From Aphis gossypii (taxonomy: Eukaryota > Arthropoda > Insecta > Hemiptera > Aphididae): DNA of 64,000 nt. The notes below the pieces were generated by a model, which was not told the origin of the DNA, did not search any database, and worked only from the letters and a program-made list of their open reading frames with translations. Of the stretch, positions 11,701 through 26,923 are shown in pieces. Made by a program: the position numbers and the translations under genes. The DNA lies in contig NC_065531.1 of the NCBI RefSeq assembly GCF_020184175.1, positions 52,721,213 to 52,785,212 of the forward strand, in the 5' to 3' direction. Numbering within the stretch: position 1 is the stretch's first letter; the number at the start of each line of letters is the position of its first letter.

Positions 11701-14700
11701 TAGGCATTTACATAGACGTGTACAGGTATGCGTTGTTGTTAATTAACCGTGACGCGTGGGAGACTATGTCGTAAGACGGGTCGTGACAGGTATCGTTTTG
11801 AACTTGAAGGGACATTTTTCTTCCGTACGGAATGTCCGGAGTTTTTTTTTCCGCCTGGCGAGTCACTATACCTCAATAACATTATGTTCCAATATCATAC
11901 TTTGCTTTTCGACTGTCGCCATTCTCGTGGTGCAGTGAACGAGTTTTCCGGGTTACAGTCGTTTCACAGCAACTACATATATTATATTACGTATATAATA
12001 ATTTAATATCACGTTCCATTCGGTGGTAAATGACCTTCCACGCCATCGTTACAGATTTTATTGTATTTTTATATTGCTCGCTCCTATATCAGCGTATATA
12101 GAAGAATGTATAGCACTATATAATATTATTATAATAATAACTATAGTTATTACAATATGTACTCATTACGACCTACCTATACTACTCTGGTCGGCGAGAT
12201 CGTATTAGACACTATCATACAGCTAGACTGCTTGCGAAACATAGATATTCAAAAATATTATGTAGTAATGTAAAAATAGGGCACATGCTTAATATGTATA
12301 TATTTATCTATTCATTTTAATTGTGTATAATCTATTATCTATAATCTATATGTATACGATATACCTTGTTATGGAGCTTCAAGTTTTCCACGATGTGTTC
12401 ATCAATAATAATTTTGTTAAACTTTAATTCGTAAACGTTTGTACATGAAGTGTTGTATTTAAGATTATGTAGTTGCTCTAACAGTCCTACTTCTAGGTAA
12501 TCTACTCAAATACCTACAAATTTATTAGCTTAATACTATAAACTGTGTTTTTAAATAAATTTTACACATAGACATTGATGTACAATGGTATACACATAAA
12601 TCTTAAAGCTACATTATACCTTAATAATTATTAGTAGGTATGAATACTTTTTTAAGTAAAGGTTTTAAAAATATGTTGCCCCTAAAATGTGCCACACAGG
12701 AAAATGGATACTTACCTCTTTTCAACCACAAATCGTACTACTAAAATTATTATTTTATTGATAAAATAATTAATAATTATTAACGACTGTAACTGTTATA
12801 ATGTGATATGTAAACATAAATATATAAATAAATACCATATTATCAACTATTACATATTGATAAGTAATAGCTAGATTTGTTAAATTCCCCGTTGCTAATG
12901 GTTGAAAAAGAAGTTAAAATGATATTAATAGATTAATAAGTAGGTACACGATTATTTACAGCTACATTTATAACAATTTAAATATCATAATATAAAATAT
13001 TTAAAAAGGTTTAATGATTTATTAATTTTGTTGTTAAAATTTAAAAAAAAATGTAAATAATAACGAACTTAATTAGAGATATATACGACTACACTACAAG
13101 TTGTTAAAAAATATTTGTATAGATAACTTGTACATACCTACTAATATAATGTTATATATTATAAATTCAACTTATTACTGAAGTGTGTATAGTGTACACA
13201 TGTACGTTATGCGTTGAAAAGGTTTTTTGTTTTCAACAAAATCCCTAGATCGACATGTCAAACTCAAAGTATTACCGGACCGCGTGTTTGACATGCTTGC
13301 ATTAGATCAATAACTAACTTAAAAAATGTACACATAGATTTACAATCCTTTTGATTTTATTTGTATCTACTTCAAATGATTTTAACTGTAAACATTTCAA
13401 ATTGTAATATAGATTTAAAACTTGATAGATTATACAGTAATAATTAATATATTTTGTTATGAAAAATAATTTTCAAAAAAATAAAATCAATAATAAAGAA
13501 TAAGTTTAGAATTTTTAATATAAACAATAAATATAAAATATCTATTATATGTATTTAAAATAAAAACGAATTTCCACGTAACAATTCTCATTTTCGGATT
13601 TTCATTTTCTTGATTTAATAGATGCAGCATTCATATTCTTGCGTTAATATGAATTACTAATTATAAAGCAAAATTATTCTTCATGTATTAAACATGTCTA
13701 AAATATAAACGAGATTAGGAAATTAATAAACTAAATAAATTAAATTTATTGAAGTATTTAATGCATTATAAAGGTAAAAAACAAAACCAAGTTTAGCTTA
13801 TTTAAATAACTATTGGTAGTTTATAAGCAAATTTCAATTTTTTTTTTCATATTTAACTATAAGTCTATAACAGTAAATTTAATATTATACTTACATGAAT
13901 ATACACCTAACTTAAAATTAATCAATTACATTATGAATATCACATTATGATAAGTTATGGTAATGTAATTTTTGATAATTTACCGTAGAATAAAAAAAAT
14001 GAATATATCTTAGATTATTATAACAATCAACATTTTTTATTAATTTAAAATAAGTGACGAGTAATTCTTTAAGAAGATTGAAAATGATACTTATGTGTAA
14101 TGTTAAAAATAACTTTTCCTTATGAGTGGAAGGATTTTGACTTAGGAGAAAGGCGAGGGATAAACTAAATTTATCCTATGTGAGCTAACTTCTTTAATAT
14201 TAAATAAAAAAATAAAAAGTATTATAAAAGAAATGATTATTTTATTTTTATTTATAATGGAAATATTAATAATTTAAATTAATGCCTGAAGATTAAAGCC
14301 ATTTTTTATAAAGTAAACAATTATATATAAAATAGATTAAATTTAAAAATTATTTTGTTCTCCGAATTTCAATAAAAAATTTCAATTTTAACATGAATAT
14401 TTATTTTGTAAAATGTAATAATACGATTATAATCTTCTGTATTTGTTACACAATGCAATCACTTGATTTATTCATTGCATGTATTGTATACTTAGGTATT
14501 CTTAAATTTTAAGTTACATTAGCTTATTGCTTATACACATTATTAATTAAATTATCATTACATCACAATAAATACCTATATTCAATACACTATTTAAAAT
14601 AACAGATTTTAACTAAGAAAAAAAAGTGATAAATTTAAGAGAACATATTATTAAAATATATTAACATGTATGTTTCAATAATAGATTAGCAAAGTCAATA

Positions 14701-15497
14701 GTATCCAAATATTTTTAATTAGTAGGGCTAGAATTTTAAAGCATATATGCTTCTTTTTTATGTATGAGATATAAATCTAATTTTTATACATAAATTCGTT
14801 TCACGCCATTCTGATTCCAAATAAACCAATTTAATTTTGTTTTTTTTTTCAATTATTCCAGCTGTGAATTTTTTATATGTTTATTATGCTATCGTAATAA
14901 ATAAATAAAAAAAAATCAATAATTAATGTAAAAACCCAGAATGCGGATACTGGATTATTATTGTTTTCGTTATCGGCTTGTTTATTAAATAGGTATATTA
15001 AACGTATATAGATAATAGATTATCGATCTACATATAGCCTGCAATACCTATATTATCAGTATGCCTATAACATCGATATCGACCATTTCAAAATTTAAAA
15101 TTAAGAGTTGTATTTTGAAACCTCTTGTATGAAGATGCACTGATCACTCCAGTGGTTGTAGAGAGCTCATTTTCTATGTATAAAAATTAAAGATATTCTG
15201 TCAGATAATAGTTAGTTTCATTACTGCAAATCTAGAAATACACACAGTAATTATTTTTTTTTTAATTTAAATTAATTTTTCAAATTTTTTTATTAATTTT
15301 TATAACTAGTTCATAATAATTTTTGGTCATGCTATTTAAAAAAAATATGCTTCTTTTTTAAAACAATCGTGTGCTTTTTTAGTTGCTTATTACGCTTTAA
15401 AATCTGAGCCCTATATATCTTACACACTAATAAAATTATCTAGCTATAATAGCCATTCTCAATACTTACCTCTAGTTAACAAAATATTGATATAGAT

Positions 15498-15695
15498 CAG
15501 GGGTAGCAAAACTTTTGTTTGATCACGATCTACTAAAAATATACTTCACCTTTGAGGATTGCCTTCCATATAAACTATTTTTTATTATTGAATAACTATA
15601 ATTATTAAGACACATATAGGGCGCGTGACCATTAAAATAAATTCTAACATGATCGACTTTGAAATTGTCTGCGATCGACCGTTTGGCCGACCCCG
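15498..15695. mobile_element. hAT-like MITE, 8-bp TSD atatagat
   Basis: The left end is CAGGGGTAGCAAAAC. The right end is GTTTGGCCGACCCCG, whose reverse complement CGGGGTCGGCCAAAC matches the left end apart from a few changes. CAGGGGTCGGCAAAC-type ends are typical of hAT elements. Perfect copies of atatagat lie on both sides (15490-15497 and 15696-15703), the 8-bp duplication expected for hAT. At 198 bp with no open frame it is non-autonomous. Confidence 0.8.
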
Positions 15696-17864
15696 ATATA
15701 GATCATTGTTGAAGATAAACATATGAATATTATACTTGAATACTATATTTATATTACTATATTTAACTAATACTCTTATTGTGTCTACTAATACAGATTA
15801 TGTATAAATTTAAATAAATTTAAAAATACTCCATATTATATAATTATGTTACTTAAAATATATAAAGTATAATATATATAATATTTTTTGCTCTGATTAT
15901 TATTCATAATCAAGGTCTAGAAAAACAATCAAATAAATTGATGTAATCATTTTACAGAAAATATTATTCTGAAATTACTAAAATCTCTTTTTATTTTAAA
16001 CATACATAATTTAATTGTATTTTCATATAACACTAATTGGTTTACACTTATAATTATAGTTTATTATATGTAGACATAGAAGGTAGTTATATTTATACTT
16101 GTGCAATTATAAACTTGAGAAATGGCTAGAGCCTAGAATTAAGCTATATAATTATTTTTTAGTTTTAATTATTATAATATTATGAATATCATGATATTTT
16201 GATTATTAGCATAAAGATTGTAATAAATAAAAAATCACAAAATAAATCATTTTAATTGTGTATATTTTGGTATTTTTAGTAAATTTTTAAGGAAAATATT
16301 ATAAGCGTAATATTATTTGTTCTAAATACTATTCATATATAATTGTTGTATAGAAAAATAAAACAATTTATTTTAAGTTTTGTTCATAATTTTTTTTTTT
16401 TTACGTGTATAAGATTAACTCTTTATCAATAAGCTTTAAGTCTAAGACAATTAACCTATTGAAAACGTAGTATTAGTAATAGTATTAATATCATAGTTTT
16501 ATTTTATAACGTTAAAACGCTTGACTTAATTTCAACCACTAAAATGTTATTAAGGTATTTTTTTCGTAGTTAATCTTAAGACGACTCGTACAAATACACC
16601 TTATGAAAAACTTAACAAATATCTATAATCTAAATAATATTTTCAAATTTTTCTCATGACATATTAAAATATTATCATTTCATTTTAATATTCAAAAAAA
16701 TAATAACGATTTGCTCATGTTTTCATTAGTTAAATGTCAGCCGTATGTAACAGTCGTGACATTATTAATTATGTTTCATTATATTCAACGAAGTTTGCTG
16801 TTTTATAGAAAAAAACATCGCTTGAAAATACGTATTATTTTTAACTGATAATATAGCAATAGACAATGACTAGAATATTAATGTCTCCAAACAATAAGAC
16901 TACGTACGTTTCTAGGATACCTGATCGGTATCGTTAATCTACAAAATAATGAAAAGTAGATTACGACAACCTTTATTTAATATTAGTAAATTGTCAATAT
17001 AACTATTGTTCTTATTTTTTTTTACAAAGTAATGTGTTGGGATGTAAACGAATGTATTTTCTTATATAATTTTATATTTTATTAATATAATTAATTTATC
17101 CTAACCTTAAAACCGACAAAATGTAATGTGTTTTTGATCTAATTTTAAAGAAAATACCTATATTTAACTATTTAAGACATATTTTAGAATACTTATTTTT
17201 TATTTATTATTTATTATATTTGTTCTATGGTGATACCAATTTTTTTTTTATCAAATGAGAATCACTATTTTTATCTGTAAATTATTAATTAAACGATTTT
17301 TTTTTAAAACGTTGATGTATCTAAATCAAAATTCAAATGAATAGTTTTTATGTAGTTTAAATTGTTAAATTGTTGTGATAAGTATAGTAGGTTCACGATG
17401 ATCGGTTTAAATTAGGGACAAAGGGACATAATAATTTCAAAATATTTTGCAATTAATGATTAATATTATATTGTTCGTAAAAATGTATCATGTATAATAA
17501 ACAATAAGGCTAGGTTTAATTATACTACATATTTTATATTTTGTATGTAATGCAATTGGATTTACAATAATGTGTATGTTTTATATTTTGTACCTATTAT
17601 CACTTATAATTGGAGCAGTAAAAATACTTTTCTTTTCAACATTAAAGGTGGTTCTTAGTATTTATCATTATGACATACACTTAGCAAATTTGGTTTGAAT
17701 TCAAATATTGGCTGTTTACTGTGGCCTATACTTCTCTTGTCAACCACACCAGTCCACGGCATACATAATATCCACCTATGAAAAAAAGTTAAAAGAGTGC
17801 ATCCGGAACCTCGTAAAAGCTACCCTGGATGTAATCTCCATATCGTCACGTAACAAACAATTTT

Positions 17865-17985
17865 GGGGTTTATTTTGTCCGTTAGAATTGTTCATACGCC
17901 AATAAGGTACTGTACAACGCCATCATACGGAAATTTGTGTTATTCACTTACGAATGTCGTACGTACAACGTGCAAAATAAACCCC
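17865..17985. repeat. Inverted repeat, 13-bp arms about 95 bp apart
   Basis: The arm ggggtttattttg (17865-17877) is matched by caaaataaacccc (17973-17985), its exact reverse complement. Both lie in a patch (about 17700-18170) that is less AT-rich than its flanks. The arms could be the ends of a small transposon or a stem. I see no target duplication next to them. Confidence 0.5.
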
Positions 17986-18459
17986 TTGTTCTCAGTAAAT
18001 GGACACATACGACCTAATTCGTTTGTAAATCGAACTTTATCTTGTAAGTACACCGATTGTCTTTAATTCGCTTTCGCGTAAACATTGCGTTTTCGTTTTG
18101 TTCTCTTTTTCTTAAAAACTACCTTTGTTTGATTTACTGACCGCATTGGACCAACGTCACTCTGACCAGCTGTTCGTTGTAATACACTTTAAAAATTAAC
18201 AGCTATTGTTGTTGTTTTTTTTTTTTTTTGTATATTTTATATAACCACACAACGGTGATGATCGCATAAAACACGGGTTGTCAAAGAAGCGTTGTGGTTA
18301 AAATTTTGCTGTGTGCTTTTATATCTACAGTCGAATAACTTACACCATCATAACCGTATTGATAAGTGATAACAATAAATGTATTCTTATTTTAGATTTT
18401 AAGCGGAGCGATGGATGTATTGATTTCACAATGATATAAGTGTTTTTTTGTCTTCAGAT

Positions 18460-19130
18460 TTCGAGACAGTAAAAATGTACCTATATCTATAAACTTTGGA
18501 GTTTGTTTCTGGTAGCAAATTGTATCTAGCTGGTATTTTGGGGAATCAGAAATAGTAAAACATTGCCATAATTTTTCTCAATTATTGAGAAAAACTATTT
18601 AAAAATAAATATTTGTAGTTAGGTACTTGAAATTTTCACTAAATGTATATATTATAATTTTATATATTTGATAACATTTTTGACTCTTTTGGGCTATTTA
18701 TATAGATTTGACAATTTTGAATTTTTTAGTTTTTTTTTTAATTACAATAATGTCGGTAAAAATTATTGGTTAGTTCAAAATGCTTGAACATTTAATATAA
18801 GATCCTATATGAGTTTTTTTTTGTGTGTATAATATGCATAAAAATATTAAAAATACATACACATTTTTTTTTTTTTATATGCATTTTAAGTTCATATTTT
18901 AACAACATTTACCAAAACCACGGAAGTATGCAAATTGTTTTGCAGTTGAAAATGTATAAAACCTTCAAATTTTATAGTTAAAATTTGAAAAATTAATACA
19001 AATTCTTTATTGTATTATAAATTTCATACTAAAATTGAAAAATCTAAAAAATATATAAACATAATTATTATGTATCTCATAATATAAACATTTGAAGTTC
19101 GAATTTGGATAAAATTGAATTTTTTACGAA
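18460..19130 (+). repeat. Dispersed AT-rich repeat family, copy 3 (long)
   Basis: This copy begins around 'ggtagcaaattgtatctag' and contains the blocks acttgaaattttcactaaat, tttttgactctttt and aaaattattggtta. These recur in order in the 38.2-39.3 kb copy. It has no coding frame. The blocks degrade towards the right. Confidence 0.5.
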
Positions 19131-22100
19131 TATTATATAATGAATAATACGATTATTATATGATGTTTATTATTTTGTTATAATTTAAAGTCATGATTTA
19201 TGTGAAATTTATTGAAAATTAATCAATAAACGTCTCTTATAAACAATGAACTTACAGCTATATTGAATAAGCCCGTGAAGCTTGTCAAATAAATGAAAAA
19301 CAATTAGTATTCGTTAAGATTATTAAAATTTCCAACTCCCACTTTTACATAAAGTGATTGCTTCATAAAATAGCTATTCATATTACCACTGATTATAATC
19401 AGCATGCATAAAATAATAAATTAATTGTATTCAAAACTTGAAACCAAAACATCATTTGATATGAATTTGGAAGTTCAATTATTATTCATGCTTAAAGATT
19501 AAAGGGTAAAATATTATTTAGTAACTCTGTTTATGATCTGTAGATACTTAAGTCCATAAAAAACATGAATAAAATACATAGATAAAGGAATATATATTTT
19601 GAACACTTAAAGCGACACATACACTGCTGTTCCCAATAATATATTTTAACAGTTAATAAATTGAAATTCAATGATTGATCATTAGTCATTACATTCAAAA
19701 TAGGTTAGTTGAAGTTAGGTTTTTATTAAGTAGTAGTTATTACTAAGTACTTATTCTTCTAAGATTAAGTTATAGACGTTTTTAGTTTTTAACTAAAAAA
19801 TAAAAATAAACGCATACCATATAACACTTTATTATATATATTACAATATTAATAAATATCAATAGGTAAATTTTATGTTTATAGGGTATTATTTTATTAA
19901 GCTATTGCTGTGGTAAGATTACTGAATGTAATATAATATTTGATTATAATGAAGTTGTTACTTATTGCACCGTCAAGTATAATATAATAATATGATTATT
20001 TTAAGTAGAATGACATAATCGTAGCTAATAAATAGTTCATAGGTAATGAACACAAAAACCTGAAGAAATCATCAGTACCTATATTTTTTATAGAATGTTT
20101 TTAAAAAAAATAGAAAAAAAGAATAAGAACCTTTATTTATGAAAATACATACTTCATTATTTTAATGGCTATCAAAGTACTGGTAAATGATGTCAGTATT
20201 CAAAATTCATATACTACATGTAATGCATTTTAAAGCTATACTCCTATTTTGAAGTCTGACTAAAAAAATATTACTTAAAGACCACATTACATACTATGGG
20301 TAATGGGTATAACCCGTGGGTAGCATTTTATTCATGTTGGCTGTGAATTACAAGATATTAAAAAAAAGTATTTGAAAATGTAATTATTAAATTAAAACAT
20401 TATTATTTAAAGTTTAAAAATATCACGTTGAGCATCTTATTACCTTTCATGTATTAAAATCTATTATGATGATCAGTGAATTATGTGAAATTTTTTACTC
20501 CAAACACACTAATGAAACTAGAGAAACTTTAACTTTATTAACATCCAAAGATTTCAAGCTATCGGACATCATATAATTTTTATTATACTTATTTTTTTAC
20601 TTTGTCGTGAAAAATTTGTTATAAAATTGTGCGATTGTTTATATATTTAACACAAACTTTATACAGGTAATTTTTTTTGATTTTGTATTATTTGGTACCT
20701 TATTTTCCTCCCTAAATTTTAAAATCTGTTAAACAATAAAGATTAACGATTATATAATTCTTGAAAATTTAAACTTTTATCGTTTTGATCTACGTTCATT
20801 TTTAAATTATTACGTAGGTATGAAGAAACTAAATATTACATATTATTTACAACATGTAAATGTTCCAAATTATCATTTGTTAAATAAATATTGTTTGTTC
20901 GTACACGTTGATTGTTATCTAATTCCATTATTTTATTTAATACTTTATCATTAAATCCAGTTATTACATTATATGAAATATTTGTTTAATATTATATTAT
21001 GTATATCTAATAATTCATCCTTCCACAGACGCATAAAATAGGTGCCTTAAAAAAATAGTAGCGAACAGCTGTATAATAAATGTAAGATAATAACTGGTAT
21101 CGTCAAAGCAAATAAAAACTAGGTAATAATTTTATTGTAGTGTTATTATTTTATCTTAATATAGGTAGTAAAAAAAATATGCAAATTCTACACATATTTT
21201 ATTTATTATACCGAAAAAATTCTCTGTACTTGTGATAAAAACTGTTATAATTGTTACTATTTAGGTCTCATTATTTTTCGCCTCAGAAATATTCATAAAC
21301 ATTTTATAACTAACTGTTTAGTTAGTAAAAGTTTATTATTAATTACCTATAACTTATACTAAGTTTATTAGTGGACTAAGATTATGCTTTGGTCATTTAA
21401 TCCACATGATATATATCTATTTCTATGTTACATAATATTCAATTTAAAATTGTAGAGATATTTATTTGATTTTAAATATCTATTTTCTAATCAGAAAGAA
21501 ATCTAATTCGCAAAATTATTTAAAAAAATATGCAAGGTTTTCTAAAAAAAAAAAAAAAATCATTAATTCATTGTGCCTAAATAGTTCTATAGTTATTAAA
21601 TTCTGGGGTTAATCTCACGCCTATCAATCAATATCATTGACAATGTATTCTTTGTGGTAATAACATAAACTCAATAATTATGAACATAGATTATTCTCGA
21701 TGATTATTCATTTTTGTCTTCTACATTTTAAATTGTTTTTTAACGATTTATTTATTACAAGACAACCGTATTTTATAGTGCTAGAATATTAAACTAATTC
21801 ATACATATAGTTTTTAATATTAGATATAGAAGGTGCACCTGAAAGTCGGAAATATTATAATCACAAACAAAGAACTACATACTTGTACTCGTGTAAACAA
21901 TTTGCAATACGCTTTGTTACGAAACTATCTGTTATTTTTTTATTCTATTTCCATTTCATAATGTGTTTTTATAAAATTGGATTTTTCATTTCTAAATAAT
22001 TTTATAGTTCCACATATATATTTTAGCTTGGTAAATGAAAACATAATACGTATATTAGTCATTTATAGTCATACTAAACTCGTATACATGTATAATTTAT

Positions 22101-25100
22101 TTAAATAAAATAAGCATAATATACTTGTGAAGTATAATATTGAAATAGCAAATCCAATATAATAGTTATGAATATTGATCATTAATGTTTAGTGCAGATT
22201 TATTATAATATGACTCAAACACCACCAAACTAATTGAACAATCTCACGAATGCTTCCAATAATTCAAAAAAAAAAAAAAAACGACGAAAATAATAATAAG
22301 TAATAATGTTTTTTTTATGTTTTTATAAATTAAAGGATTACTTGTAAGTATCTTAGCTTTAAGTTAAAATATTATAACCACATTCAAGTTAAGTCAATGT
22401 TAATAAGTTTAAAATAACAGTAATTATAAGTTAAATATGTTTTAATTGTTATTGAATGAAAAATTGAAAGATTATAATTGTATCCATCACTATCAATAGG
22501 TATTTTAAAATAAGTTATCAAAGTTATTAAATACATATTATCTACTTTTTAATACTACATTGATATTTAGTAAATTAAGTATCGCGCATTCACGCAGTAT
22601 ATGATGATAATAAAAAAATAAAATAAATAATTTTCATAAAAATAAACAAAAATTATACAAAAAAATCAAAGGGCAATCTCCTGTTTATTTGGACATTTGG
22701 TTTCGTAAGTTTGTAACGTTATACTGTATAGGTATAAAGTGTGTAGTTCATCATCGAATAGTCACTTTAATGGATGCATTAAATTTAGATTATACATTTT
22801 TTTAATTAAAAAAAGGTTTTCCGTATTTATTTTTTTTTAGTTTTTCCTGATTGCTTTGAAGAGTACTGGAAAAGTATTACATGAACTCTGAAAGCCTCCA
22901 TATTAGAATAAACTGATTTAATTAATGAAAATTCAAGAAATTTCATACTTGTGTAAATAAATATACATACAAATAATCAAGCATTAGTGAATTAAAATTC
23001 TAAATTTTTCAAAAAATTTATATTTTAAAATTTCTCTTTAATCTATGAAGTTAATGTATAACTTTAATTATGGCTTATTCATTAGTTTAAACAATTTCAT
23101 ACATATCTAATAACCATACATCTGATTTTGTAAACCATTATACTAAAAGATTCTTTCTCCTCTAGAAGTCCCTAAACCTAGTGATAATCCTTATTTTAAT
23201 TTTATATATGTATAATATTTGTTATTACTTATTGCTTACTTACTTTATTAAAAGTATTGCATATTACGTTATCAGTCTTAATACAATACAAACATTTATT
23301 ACTATCTTGAATAATTAACCTAATATGGATCACAATAAATTAATATACTTACCATTAAATAAACTGCTTCAAATACAATTTATTACACTCTTTTTCTATA
23401 CAAATATTTATATTTTAATTATGCGTATTATTCATAGTAGAAAATGCAGCACTGCATTCTGCTTCATTGGTTACATAACGATTATAATTACTGTAATATT
23501 TCATCATTATATTCACATTTTTTTTGTCTAGTCGTAACTTATAAGTATTAAGTACTAAGTAGTAGTAGTCACTAGACCTAAGTATACATTTGAAAAATAC
23601 GTTCAACTATCTCAATAGTTTTAGAGTTATTATATATGTTATAACACTTATGACTAAAAAATTAATTTGTCACCATTAATCATCTTTTATAAGTTCTCAC
23701 AGTTAATATATTTAAAAATAAAAATTATTAGTTGCAAGTTAAATTAAATTGAATATACATTCAAAGTTATTAAATTATCATTTCATTTTAATTGAGAATA
23801 TTAATACTGTTAATGTTAATTATTTTAGTAACAAGTGTGCAAAATATTACGAGTAGAATAAAATTTGAGTGCTTATATTTAAGTAGCTCTTTTTACGAGA
23901 CCAGTAGAATTTAATAAAAGAGCTAAAACATAATATTTCATTGAGTAAGTTTTGTCTATAATTATTCGTAAACTTATTTGTAGGTTCATAATTATAACAC
24001 AAAACATGAAAACTGAATGCTGTAATTATAATTATACATAATAAAATGAAATGATTTTTTTTTAATAACTATTATTATTTTAAGCTCTCTTCGACACAGA
24101 AGAACATAATTATATTACAATTCTAATGTAACGATTTAATGTAAGTTATAACTATTATACTGTATTTTAGTATTATAATATACTGTTTAAATCATGTGTT
24201 TAATTTTCATATTTTTAATGTACCTAAAAATTATAATTATGTATTAAAAAAATAACAACCCTTATTCAATTAAATTATAATTTAAAAAATAAATTTATTT
24301 TTATTAATAATATCATTGAGCTTCTATTACAGGAATCACCAATTAATATTTTAATATTGCCACTTAGAAATTCAGAAAATTTTCAGGAGCCATAAAAACT
24401 TAATGTACATAATTTTCCAAAAAGAGGAAATGCAAAATAAAAAATTTAGCTTAAATAAGCTTAAATCTTATTTAATACACCGTCAAAAATATTAATTAAA
24501 AAAATTATTTTTTATCTGCAGCAAGTCTGCAGTTAAATTCATCTGCAAGTAATCATTTGGTGGCCACATATTAATATTAAAGCGTAATTGATTCTGAAAT
24601 AATATATTATATTAACTATATAATCAAAACGATTTTAAAATTTTTAGGGATAACAAAAGAAAATAATAAAAATAATTTATACAATTTAAGGATAATTATA
24701 AATCAATAGCTAAACTAGTTGCTTATCATATAACATAAATAATAAAATCATTTATTCCAAAATGATTATTGTAACTAAATATAAAATTCGGTGCAAAACA
24801 AATAGATATTAGGACTTCTAAAAATTAACTAAATTTTAAATTTTAAATTTAAAAATAATAAAATATAGGTTATTACTTATTAATATTTTATAACAACATT
24901 CATTATTACTTATATAATATACAAAATATTTTATGAGTATCCCGCGAATTATTGAATCTTAAAAACATAATTGGGTGGGAAGAGGAAATGTGGTACACAT
25001 TCTACAGATATTAAGATTAACATTCATAAGTGTTTTAATTACAGTGAAGGTCAATTGATATAATATTAATTTGTATATTGTATAAAACTAAATTAAAATA

Positions 25101-26600
25101 ATATAAAATAAAATGTATGTTAAATACCGCTTATTCAAAATAGTTAATTCAGTCTGATCTAATTGCTTAATTTTATATCTATAATTAAGTAAATCTGATT
25201 ATCATTAATAAAAATTATATATTATTTAATTTAAATATTTGGTATATAACCTGTGTACTTCATTATTATATGACTTAAATTAAAACCAATTTTAAATTTT
25301 AAGTCATTTACAAAATGAAAAATATCATACACAAAATTAAATTTTCAATATTATAAAAAAAAATGTTTATATATAATATGATACAAACCTAGGAACATTA
25401 TAGACTATGTTTAATTGAAGTTTCTTTCAATAGTTTTCAACAACACAAGTATCTATAATATATGTCTAATCACAGCACATTATTATATATTATTTAATAA
25501 AATACACGATCTTATTATACTAGGTAGGTACACCTATTTATACCAGACATAAAAATTGTCTTGACTATTATTACAAGATAAGACAGGTCTGTCTTTCTGA
25601 CATATTATCATAGATAGGCACTGAAAATTCAATCTTCAGAAACAAAATCAATAATTCGCAGCTCATTTCAACGATGGCATCAACTATTTACATGTCATCG
25701 TTCATCAACTCACGCAAAATGATTAAGCCATTAAGCTACACGAATTGTTCTCAGTGCGTCGCATACTCGTTGTAAACCATGGCTGAACAAATTAATAACC
25801 ATATGAAAACAAGAAATCCACCTGACTATAAATTAAAAAAGAAATAATTAATTTTTTCTGACAATATCAGTACTCAAAAAAATTTTATCAAGCATTTTTT
25901 TATCAAAACTATTATTAAATCATCAAACAGTTATTTATTTGTTAAATATTAGGATAATATATAAAACCCAATGCAAAAACATTTTTTTTTTTTAAAAGGC
26001 ATTTTCTTATATGTTTAGAATAATAAGTTATTAAATTGTAATCTTCGGTTACCTTTTTTATATAAGAAATATAATATTTAAAAAAATAAAATTAATAAGA
26101 GTATGATGAGCCATACCACTTAGGTTAAAATATGGTTAAAATGAATTAGTTGACAAAATGGAATCACCAAGTGTGAACACTTTTTAGGTTGATATCGTAA
26201 ACCTATATAATTTAATTCAAGTTAACATCAGAAAGTATTTTTATAACTATTATACTTTACTATATGGTATTATAAAACGATTTTCTTCTAACGAAATGTA
26301 TACGCCGGGATAAAAAAAGGTTAGAATAAATAATTTCATGAGAAATATCTGAAGATGAAGTATAAAATTCATATAGCGTGGCAAGTATAAGGTCTCAAAA
26401 ATCAATCTGAACCTAAAAATAAGATTATCTCACCAGACAAGAGTTAAGAAAATATAATTGCTTAATTTTATTTTTTTACTATAATGTTTTTGATTAATAA
26501 ATTTACATAATAATAAATACCGCATGACCAAAATGTCGCGACTTATTATCGGTATACTGTAAAAATTATGCCTAATTGATATTTTTAGTTAAGAGTTATT

Positions 26601-26923
26601 TTATAAAAAAAATTTCAAACATAAAGTACGCCAATTAAAACCGTAAAAGTTATTTGAATTTAAATCACTAATAAAATTAAATATTGTACATACTTTTTTA
26701 GTTAAAACAAATGTTTTGGCACACATCAATATCATGAAACCAATTGTACTTAACATTACAGCTATTGCACTATCGTCAAGACTTCTCGAGTGAACATTTA
26801 TGGATGCACTCGAATTTTCTTTGTGGAACCACATAGCTTTTATAAACCACGGAACACCCAAACAAATTAAAACATCAAATGTTGATGAACTTAGTGCAGT
26901 ACATAGAGCCATAGTTCCTTGTC
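26601..26923 (-). CDS. NCKX-like gene, coding exon 8 (alpha-2 second half; end uncertain)
   Basis: The acceptor is aattttag|GA. It encodes GQGTMALCTALSSSTFDVLICLGVPW and a further helix (AVMLSTIGFMILMCA). After TKK (26694) either a donor gtatgt is used or the frame reads 30 residues of AT-rich, poorly hydrophobic sequence to the stop at 26601. NCKX proteins normally end with one more hydrophobic helix. A short VLIGVLYV stretch occurs nearby in another frame, so the read-through end may not be the true one. Confidence 0.65.

Larger units (their letters stand above)
11701..26600. other. Gene-poor AT-rich intergenic stretch
   Basis: About 15 kb holds no coding region I can support. Frames at 11749-12208, 17708-18066 and 23325-23606 are short, start at non-ATG codons or have no family resemblance. 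Contents I can name are a hAT-like MITE (15498-15695), a locally GC-richer patch with an inverted repeat (about 17700-18170), one long copy of the dispersed AT-rich repeat (18460-19130) and many mononucleotide runs. Confidence 0.5.

Noticed and set aside
11749..12208. Open frames of 60-85 codons next to the GC-rich island
   Set aside because: They begin at non-ATG codons or overlap one another in different frames, show no family resemblance and lack splice context.
23325..23606. Overlapping frames of 63-68 codons on both strands
   Set aside because: I/Y/F-rich AT-driven composition on both strands, no family match, no splice partner.
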